Shown here: positions 56,315 to 64,000 of the stretch, piece by piece
Layout of the letters: every line of letters begins with the position of its first letter
Numbering within the stretch: the first letter of the stretch is position 1
The notes under the pieces: model-generated
Database searches by the model: none
What the model saw: only the letters and a program-made list of their open reading frames with translations
What the model was told of the DNA's origin: nothing
Position numbers and translations under genes: made by a program
Source: Macrocystis pyrifera
Lineage: Eukaryota; Sar; Phaeophyceae; Laminariales; Laminariaceae
Reading direction: 5' to 3'
DNA: 64,000 nucleotides
NCBI GenBank assembly: GCA_031763025.1
Contig: JASSKH010000007.1
Location: 4,269,930 to 4,333,929 of the forward strand

Positions 56315-56733
56315 CGCCCTCCCCCCACTACTCCTACCCCGCTACCTCCCCTATTCCCCCCCCCCCCCCTTCATCCTCCCCTCTTTCCCCCCCCCCCTTC
56401 ATCCCCCCCTCACTCCCTCCCACACCCCCCCCCGTTCCCCGCCCGCTGCCCCCCCCCCCCCGGCCCCCCCCTCCGCTTCCCCCCTTCCCCAACCCTTCTG
56501 GTTTAGTGTCCATGACGAGAAGTGCGACACTCGCCGCGCGGCACTACTCTAGCGCACACCATGGTTGCTGCTGCTGTTGTACACGACTGCTGAGGTCACA
56601 CATACTCATTTTTATCGGGTCCGATTGCCCGGGTCCCCCCAAAACAGAGCGTTGTAGAACCAGGATACGGTGAAGCATGTGCGGGACGGGCACGGTCCTT
56701 ACATCGTTGGCCATCCGACCGCGTGCGGCATGC
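56314..56733. repeat. C-rich low-complexity sequence
   Basis: Continuation of the LINE tail into mixed C/T microsatellite to about 56,490, then unassigned sequence without frames. Confidence 0.6.
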
Positions 56734-57132
56734 CTACGGTGAGCTTCGACGTTGACCGCTCAGAAAGATTCTCCGAAGGTTTTTGAAGAAAATCCGAGGG
56801 CGAAACAAACCCGAAAGCTGTAAGTATAGGCAAGATTGATTCGTGCTCGGTTGGTTGTTCGTTCGCACGTGACAAGGCAGACAGTTGGTCACGTCTAGCT
56901 CTTTCTTGTTGCCTCGCCCAGATGCACCTTCTGACTCCTGACAGAAGCGGAGAATGATCGGTTCCACCTTCCGAAGGAACGGTGGTGCAGCGTCCAGAGA
57001 GGAGATAAGATGGAACAACAACGCTAGCGGCACATCATCGTGAGAGTTTTGCTTCATTTCTGCTCTTGCTGCCATCGTACAGCAGCAGCAACTGTAGCAT
57101 AGAGGGCCCATGGAAAACAGCAAACACATCAA
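56734..57132 (-). CDS. Unrecognised open frame
   Basis: A 132-residue minus-strand frame. The part from MAARAEMKQNSHDDVPLA through ELDVTNCL has protein-like composition (LALLFHLISSLD, FLRKVEPIILRFCQE) and could be an exon, but I recognise no family and no partner exons. Confidence 0.2.
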   Translation of the reverse strand: MMCLLFSMGPLCYSCCCCTMAARAEMKQNSHDDVPLALLFHLISSLDAAPPFLRKVEPIILRFCQESEGASGRGNKKELDVTNCLPCHVRTNNQPSTNQSCLYLQLSGLFRPRIFFKNLRRIFLSGQRRSSP

Positions 57133-57296
57133 CAGCTCGAGGCTCTCACTTTTGGGGGGCGCTGTACCGAATAAATTTCGATTGATGAGTTCGTGCAGCG
57201 GCGAGTTCTACACTAAATTCTATAACACAGCCTTATCTTTGAGGGTTGCTTGTGCGGCTGGTGTCACTTCAGCGTCTTTTGAAGCCTTGCTCGGAC

Positions 57297-57407
57297 TATT
57301 ACTGGGGACCGTATTAAATAGGACCGAACATCGTTAGTAAAAATAGGCAAAATATATAGGTTGTTGAGTGTACCGTAGGTCCTATTTACTACGGTCCTCC
57401 GTAATAG
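57297..57407. mobile_element. 110 bp palindromic MITE
   Basis: TATTACTGGGGACCGTATTA to ACTACGGTCCTCCGTAATAG. Confidence 0.85.
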
Positions 57408-57911
57408 GCATTTCTGTTGGCGGGCCCAGTACCATGCCCTTAGTTATTGCCCCGAGAGGCCTGTAATGATCCAGAATTTGGGAACTTGGAACAAGGATGA
57501 CGTACACATGCACGAATTTTCTTATGAGACCAGTGTACGCGCTATTCCTACGTCCTATTGATACAGTACATGACAGCAGTGAGTAATCTCTTGTGCTGTG
57601 TGCACGTTGGCTGAGGATCGCGGCTCATCGTGATGTTAACGCTGAGCACGGGCTCTTCCAAAGGATTCAGAGTGACGTTTCTCGCCGAGGACAAATAAAC
57701 GCCTACGTACGATACAGGAGTTGAGCTGTAAATTCTTAAACTATAGAAGAAGAAGAAACGAATATCAGCCTGAAATTCTTATCTCTCCAAATTCTGGACA
57801 CATGTCGCGTGCTGTGAACGGTTACGTAGCACTACACTACTGCTCTTCCTCTCGTATTCTGGGCCGTTCCCACAAGTGGCATTATAAATAGCACGAAGAT
57901 GCAGTGCTTTA

Positions 57912-58019
57912 TATCACGGGGGACCATAGTAAATAGGACCAAATATTGTCAGTAAAAATAGGTAAATATATAGGTTTTTATGTAGACCATAGGTCCTATT
58001 AACTATGGACCCCCGTAAT
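57912..58019. mobile_element. 110 bp palindromic MITE
   Basis: TATCACGGGGGACCATAG to ACTATGGACCCCCGTAATG. Confidence 0.85.
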
Positions 58020-58235
58020 GGTTCTTTTTCAGGATCCGCCCGGAATCACTCACTGCTGTGTTGTTCGATGTGATACTGCATGAGGAACACGATATATTGT
58101 TTCCGGGGATTTCTTCTTTCAGAAACGTTTTGAGTGATCAAACGTTCGAGCTCATGCTGCACATGGTCGGATGGCAAAAGCACAACAGCAAATATATCTA
58201 TATGCCGAAAGAAAAGGTGCAGCAGCACAGTCTAC

Positions 58236-58344
58236 TATCACGGGAGACCATAGTTAATAGGACCTACGGTACACACAAAAAATTATATATCTACCTGTTT
58301 TTACCAACAATATTTGGTCCTATTTACTACGGTTCCCCGTAATA
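58236..58344. mobile_element. 110 bp palindromic MITE
   Basis: TATCACGGGAGACCATAG to ACTACGGTTCCCCGTAATA, inverted relative to its two neighbours. Confidence 0.85.
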
Positions 58345-58450
58345 CCTGACGTGACGTGCTCACTCAGTAGGCTTGGAGTACGGGCCCCGCATTTATTTGC
58401 TCGTTTTCTGTTGGGGCGCTTGCACGCGTGCGTACGATGGGCGAAGGAAT

Positions 58451-58563
58451 TGTTACGGGAGGACCATAGTAAATAGGACCCAATATTGTTAGTAAAAAAA
58501 TATGTAAATAGATAGGTTTTTGTGGGTACCGTAGGTCCTATTTACTATGGACCCCCGTAATAG
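58451..58563. mobile_element. 110 bp palindromic MITE
   Basis: TGTTACGGGAGGACCATAG to ACTATGGACCCCCGTAATAG. Confidence 0.85.
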
Positions 58564-58779
58564 TCAGCGGTAAGGCAAGCAAGTAAGCAAGCAAGCAATT
58601 ATTCATACGTGTATGTAACTGGTATATACGTAACAGCTGTATTTAGAAAATACTGAATCGGGTAAAGCAATAACTTGCAATGATCTGAATCCACCATTTT
58701 CCTACAGAAAGGAGCGGAGGAGAACAGCTATTTTTTTCTACGGTACGAGCAGCTACGCGCGTACGTGAGCCCGCGGTAC

Positions 58780-59075
58780 AAGTAGGGCGGGGGGGGAGGG
58801 GAGCGGGGGCAGGGTTTGGGGGGGTGCTCATTGTGGTGCATGGCCGTAGGGTTATGACCATAGACCCTCGCGTCCCTACAAAGCCGGGACGGAGCACGTC
58901 GGGTTTTCACCGATCAGGCATAGACGTTGCTTGCACCAAGCGTGAAGCGCCGTGAGGTGTTGGGTGAGTCGCATGGAGGATGAGCTGCATCCTGCTAAGG
59001 ACAGCTTTTGGAGGCGGACTTTCTCACATATGGGTGACAGCGTCAATAAATTGATTTTATAAATTGATTCCAGAA
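58780..59075 (-). mobile_element. SINE-like repeat, full length
   Basis: Minus-strand copy from TTATTGACGCTGTCACCCAT through GGATGCAGCTCATCCTCCAT, CTTGGTGCAAGCAACGTCTA and CCGTCCCGGCTTTGTAGGGA. It ends ATGAGCACCCCCCC with a worn C-rich tail toward 58,780. Confidence 0.75.
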
Positions 59076-59553
59076 ACGACAATCGGTATAGTATACCATG
59101 TAACTGCCTCGTGGGTGTCTTACCATATACACGGGTGGTACGTTCCATTGGACATCAATCACAGAGACGGACGATAGGCTTTTACTGTCCAGTAGAGACA
59201 GTTGATGATGAACGGTCACTGCAGATCTGTTTGTTTGCTGTCGTACGCGTAAAAGGCTAAATACGGCAAAAATATTATTTTTGCAGGTGCCTGGTGAAAC
59301 ATATCGTGCATGCGAGCTGCGCTTGGCACCCGGATCGGCGAGGTGTCCGGGATCCGGGGGCTCCTGCGAAGGAGTGATCGCATCTCTGCACCTTGTGGGT
59401 GGGAGCAGGGTGCCAGATGGGAAGGACACACCAAATGCGAGAGCGAGGAGTCAAGCACAGCAGCTAGCCTGCACGATGTTTTCATCAGGCGCCTCAAGGG
59501 CATTCGAAAAAGAAAATGCCTGACGAGCACTCCCCCCCCCCCCCCCCCCCCTC

Positions 59554-59607
59554 CTATGGTCACATGACAACTAGGGCCATGAATGATATTGAGTACCCCC
59601 CCCCCCC
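59554..59607 (+). mobile_element. SINE-like 3' fragment with C tail
   Basis: CTATGGTCACATGACAACTA, GGGCCATGAATGATATTGAG, TACCCC. It is only about 50 bp long and is preceded by another C tract at 59,532-59,551. Confidence 0.6.
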
Positions 59608-60020
59608 CGGCTCCCTAGCCAGTCGGGAAAAAACGGCATGTATCGCCAGACAACCTTCCACAGACACAAACATGTTGCAGTGCCCGTTCAGACTTGCACA
59701 ACGAAGTCTTTCTGCAAGTTTCCGAGCATCGACTAATTCGGCCCTTTAGCGGCTGAAATGTATTACGGTAAGCTCTTCCGGGTTACATGCAAATCGTGAA
59801 GCGTTCGTGGGGGGGGGGGGGGGGGGGGGGTACTCATTTGTTGCTCGCCTTAGTCATTTGACCATTGACCACGCATCCCTTTCGAGACGGAGCACCGTTA
59901 CTACTCTTAAACGAGACACCTCCAACAGTTGGGCGCTCATTACGTTGTTTCCACATATTATTACATAGATTTTTTTTGCTAGTCTTATCCCCTTCGTGTT
60001 TAGTCGCGTGTGACCACCAT

Positions 60021-60583
60021 CTATCTCCTAGGATAGCGATCGTTTCTCTCGCTGCTATCTAGTGTATCAGACTCCTCCATGTCACATTCGTATATTTCCC
60101 TCGTCTCCTCTTCTAACACATCCCGTTCCTCCTTGTATATTTCACACTCTCCTGTTATGTGGGTCCTACTCTCTATTGCTTTGCCACACGGGCACTTCTG
60201 TGCATCTACTTCCTCCTCCTCCCGGCTACTGGCATACCTCTTTCTTCTTTCTGGCAGGTCCAGGTCACTTACACGAAAGGGCAGTTTCAGCGTTTTCGCC
60301 AAGTCCATTGGGCCGTGCAAATATTTTTTCATTCCTATTCCTTCGCTCAATCCCCCGTATATCTTTAAGTGTTCTCTCGATTCCACCTTGTTTCTTAGCG
60401 CCTTTCCCTTCTTTCTATCCTTTCTTCTACTTCCGCCTCGTACCTCCCAAACTTTCCGGCGGACATCACCTCTTCTTGGTTTCCCCCTATATCTTTCGAT
60501 ACTTTCTCAACCACGCCATCCCACCTTATTCCAGCTCGCCCTTTGGTTACTTTCTCCTACACAGCTCTATCAACGATGGCTAG
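60021..60583 (-). pseudogene. LINE zinc-knuckle region, second copy
   Basis: CPCGKAIESRTHITGEC and LEIYGGLSEGIGMKKYLHG-like sequence match the first copy. Frameshifts break it near 60,050, 60,390 and 60,450. Confidence 0.75.
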
Positions 60584-61182
60584 CAACCCCTTTTTTGGCA
60601 TGTTCCTTGCTTTATATTGTCATTTCAACTTTCTCGTGGCTCTATTTGTCTTGAGCGGTTACATTCCAAGTTCTGCTCTTATTACTGCTGTATCACTAGT
60701 CGTACTTGAGCATCTTAGGATTTTTGTAGTTGCTGTCATTTGTACTGTTTCCAACTGTTTTACGAGCTTCGCGTTCCCTTCCCATATTTCTTCTGCATCT
60801 TCTAGCTTTGGTACTATCACATTCATCAGGATACATCTCTTAATCCCAGTGTCAAGGTGCGAGTCTGTTAGGATCGCATCCATCTTGCCTACGTATGCCT
60901 TACCCTTTCCTATTACTTTTGCTATATGTGTATCCCAAGAGTAGTTTTTTTTAATTTAATTTAATTTTTTTATCCTCCGGCGGATTGGTAAAAATAAAGC
61001 TTAATCTCACCACGAGCAGTCTTTTGATATCTCTACGCCAAGGTACGTATACTGGTCTACGATCGGCAAGTTACCTTCTCCCCACTTCCGACTGAACTTT
61101 ACCGGGTTAATCTTATCTACGTTACAAACAACTACTGCGCATTTCTTGACGTTCGCCGTCACCCTCCATTTCCTAGTGTATT

Positions 61183-61715
61183 CTACGCTAGTGCCTTCTC
61201 TATTTGTTTCTGCAATCTTTCGGGTGTTTCTGATATCCCCGCGAAGTCATCCGCGAACATCAATCCCGACACCGTATCTTCGCCTACCGTGACTCCCTGC
61301 CTTGCTGCTTCGACTGCTACTATCAGGTCGTTAATGTGTATCTGGAATAAGTTAGGTGACAACGTACATCCCTGTGCAACTCCTAGTAAAATACCAACAT
61401 ACCTCGATATTTCCCCGTCCAGCATCACAGCACTTCTCGCACATTCCGTCATCTTTTTCATCATTCTCCACATCTCCTCTGATTCCTATTTCCCGCAGTT
61501 TATATTCCACAATCCATTCTGCCTACTGTGTCGTAGGCTTTCTGTACATCTAGAAAGAAACAGTACGCTGTTAGTCCCGCGTCTTTCCTACCTTGAATTA
61601 TCTTACCTATCGTGTGCACATGGTCTACGCAGCTAAGGTGTGGCCTAAATAGACCCTGCTGGCCCTCTCTTATTTTGTCTTCCTTCTCCATCATCGTTCC
61701 CATTCTATCGTTCAA
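61183..61715 (-). pseudogene. LINE reverse transcriptase, second copy
   Basis: GVAQGCTLSPNLFQIHIND and LMFADDFAGISETPERLQ in one frame; CFFLDVQKAYDTVGRMD in another. FADD is shared with the first copy, so it is a family trait rather than a decay mutation. Confidence 0.8.
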
Positions 61716-61944
61716 AATCTTACAAAATATTTGCCTACTGTGCTTATTAGTAGTAGCATTATCCCTCTATAGTTCCCCGGGTCAGCTTTATCTCCTTTCT
61801 TGAATAAGTTTATATTTCTACTCCTTCTCTCCACTTCCTAGGTGCGTACTGGGGGAGAGGATTGATATTTACCATCCCCTATTCGGCCCTACTCAGCGCG
61901 TCACTTCATGTCAGTGTGGCTGACCCCCCCCCCCTCCCCCCCCG

Positions 61945-62080
61945 CGGAGGGCTTGGTGCAAGCAATGTTTATGCCTGGTTGGTGAAAACCCGACGTGCTC
62001 CGTCCCGGCATTGTAGGGATGCAACGGTCTATGGTCATACGACTACGGCCATGCATGAGATCGACTACCCCGCCCCTCCC
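61945..62080 (+). mobile_element. SINE-like repeat, 5'-truncated
   Basis: CTTGGTGCAAGCAATGTTTA, GGTGAAAACCCGACGTGCTC, GGTCATACGACTACGGCC, ATGAGATCGACTACCCC. It begins beside a C tract at 61,926-61,942. Confidence 0.7.
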
Positions 62081-62199
62081 CCTCGGGTGGCCGAAAAAAC
62101 AAAAAGGGCGGGTTGGTCATGGAATTTTATCTTCGAGTTCCGTTGGGCACCTGCAAATATATATGTTTTCCTGTGAATACAGCTTCGTTGCCTTTTTCC

Positions 62200-63960
62200 C
62201 GTCCATTTCGCGTTTGTCGGTGGTTCGTTCTTCGTTTTTTCGCCTCGTGTGAGATTCGTGAGGCTATTCGTGGGTTCGCGGTGGGTGGAGAAGGCATGCG
62301 GATGGCGGTGTAGGTGTATCATGTACCAGGCACATATTCTTGTATGTAGCGTTGGGAATCAGTCATAGACGATAGACGCTATGGAGGGGACATGGTGAGG
62401 TAAACGGTTACATTTTTGACTCGCGTTGAAAGCCTCGCCTTCGTCGTCCGTGTGTCATTTGTTCGTGCTTCGTTGTTCGTTCTTGTGGCTCTTGGTTTTT
62501 GGTTCTTGGTTTTTCGTTTTTCGTGAGATTCGATTTCGTGGATTTGCGGCAGAGGGCTGTGTTAGGAAGCGCGGCCTTACGACTACGGTATCAGAATAAG
62601 ATTAGGCAGTATGGGGGCAAGCCAGACTATACGGTACTCTGCAGGTTCACTCTGGTCTACTCTCGATCACTCACGGGTTGGGTTCATACTATTAATAGCG
62701 GTTTCTTGCCTCCCCAGAGCTTCTGAGCAGGAGGGCTAGTATTCTCTCCGAATAGGAATGATAAATAGTATGACGTCTCCTCAACAATATGGAGGGAGGG
62801 TATAGGGCTAAGAGAACAAGGAGGTACCTCTAGTTTTGGTAGTTTTTGGTTGTTGGCGACATCGCTTCACGCCTTTGCTTGGAGTTTCTGCTATTGTAAC
62901 TAATAGATCGTCATGTTCTTGGCTATGGACACTCACGCTACGTCGTTGACATTGTCAGATGGCAAGCCCGGTATTAGTAGAGGGGAAACGGGCAAGGGGG
63001 ATACCATGACCGTTGCGTACCACTTATTCGAGAATGTCGTTGGCACACACCACAGGATACGAGGCGGATAGAACTACCCCTAACACTGAACCTGAGCCAA
63101 TCAGGCAACCCTAATCCTGACCCTAAGCCAATCTAATACCAGGTACCAAATAAACCTAGAATAGGTGGTACCAGGTAAGCTCTATACTACTGATGTTGCT
63201 GTTGGCGGGGGCGTGCGACTGGGAGTGAGGGTGTATCATATCCTGGCTTAAGAGGTTGAGAGACAGTCCTGGATGATATAATAAACGCCACGCGAGTATA
63301 TGGGGACGAGATGGTGAATGAGATGAACGGTTACGGTTACGTTCTATTTATGTCACGCCCAAAGCTTCGCATTCATTCGTTGTCCGTTATGCCTTCAATC
63401 AGTCACCCCTCGTTCTTCGTTTTGATTATTATTCGAGAGATTCGCACATTCGCGGCGGGCGCGGGGGCGTGCGGAACGGCGGCGTGGGTGTATCATATGC
63501 GACGTGGGGAGTCAACAATTGACTATGGATGATATGGAGACGTTACCATCGATCGGTATTAATATATACCACTCTGACCCAAAATATAAGGACCTTTTGA
63601 ATTCAATAATTATATACTGACGGCCCCTATATTTCGGGTCAGAGTGGTACCTGGTACCCAGGTTCCAACCAGGTAATACGTACACGACGTACGACGAGCG
63701 GTTAGATTTATTTTTGCATGTTCAAAGCGTTGTCTTCGTTGTCCGTTGCGTCTGTTCGCGCGCCTTCTTTGTTCTTCGTTCTTCGCTTTCTGAGATTAAA
63801 TCGTGCGTGGATTCGTACAGGCACTCGTAGTGAACGGTGGCGTGCAGAACGAACGGCATTCGGTGTGGATGTATAGTACAATTTATCATGCCGCTCGTTC
63901 GGAATCGATCTACAATATAGCTGGCGAGAGGTGATACCTACTAAATAATGTAATAGCTGT
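62200..63960. repeat. Diverged long-period repeats, no gene recognised
   Basis: The order TTCGTTCTTCGTTTT, GAGATTCGxxxxxTTCGCGG, GGCGxGxxG..GGTGTATCAT and GGATGATATGGAGACG recurs with drift at about 62,220, 62,480, 63,190, 63,400 and 63,770. This looks like an old tandem array. No exons were seen. Confidence 0.45.
63567..63649. mobile_element. TA-flanked palindrome (CCACTCTG family)
   Basis: TACCACTCTGACCCAAAATA to TATTTCGGGTCAGAGTGGTA, the best-preserved copy of the family. Confidence 0.7.
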
Positions 63961-64000
63961 ACAGCAGCAGTAGTCAGTATACGAGTATACGACTCAGCAG

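Larger units (their letters stand above)
59809..61858 (-). mobile_element. LINE, second copy, 5'-truncated, poly-C tail
   Basis: The same family as 53,171-56,313, inverted. The tail (G-run 59,809-59,830 on the plus strand) and 3' end lie on the left. It is truncated just upstream of RT motif 1 near 61,858. An A/T-rich insertion (TTTAATTTAATTTAATTTTT) lies at about 60,945. It retains a segment (60,659-60,883, MDAILTDSHLDTGIKRCILM) that the first copy has lost. Confidence 0.85.

Overview
The window reads as nuclear DNA from an intron-rich, transposon-laden eukaryote. The evidence is spliced genes with very short exons (75-201 bp) in long introns, vertebrate-type TTAGGG arrays inside the sequence, LTR and non-LTR retrotransposons, and three or more families of palindromic miniature elements. 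A stramenopile such as a brown alga would fit, but nothing seen here proves the lineage. All calls were made by eye from the sequence and translations; no search or alignment program was run.

Host genes occupy little of the DNA. (1) 3,012-5,182 (+): an EB1-type calponin-homology protein in three exons. (2) 13,580-15,153 (-): the last two exons of a gene with bulb-type (B-)lectin repeats. (3) 18,017-31,696 (-): a complete-looking seven-exon gene for a 362-residue protein with an N-terminal FYVE zinc finger, one C2 domain and a C-terminal membrane helix. Its 1.09 kb of coding sequence is spread over 13.7 kb. Every intron deduced in these genes is phase 0 (one lectin acceptor is ambiguous), and two introns use GC-AG borders. 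A short Ala/Pro-rich exon at 1,824-2,012 (-) and an Arg/Gly-rich reading frame at 5,055-6,275 (+) are weaker candidates.

From 32.2 to 44 kb lie two broken copies of one Ty3/gypsy family in opposite orientation. The minus copy keeps the end of RNase H, a very long Pro-rich linker, integrase and a C-terminal tail. The plus copy keeps an LTR, a probable primer site, a NADAR domain upstream of the protease, and the integrase tail. Reverse transcriptase is absent from both. The plus copy is split by a 1.9 kb terminal-inverted-repeat element with a perfect 10 bp target duplication, whose interior is packed with palindromes of the type TAACATAATGTTA.

From 51.6 to 62.1 kb the dominant elements are two decayed copies of one LINE family (53.2-56.3 kb + and 59.8-61.9 kb -) and many copies of a roughly 250 bp SINE-like repeat. 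Both kinds end in GAGTAC followed by a long poly-C tract, and they share the sequence just before it. This suggests that the SINE-like repeat borrows the LINE machinery and that most long G/C homopolymers here are retrotransposon tails.

Scattered throughout are about 20 copies of a 110 bp palindromic MITE (TATTACGGGGGACC...), a TTAA-flanked piggyBac-like MITE, a TA-flanked 83 bp palindrome, a hAT-like 950 bp element, and a 337 bp inverted-repeat element that encloses TTAGGG repeats. Half of the main MITE copies lie in introns of the FYVE-C2 gene.
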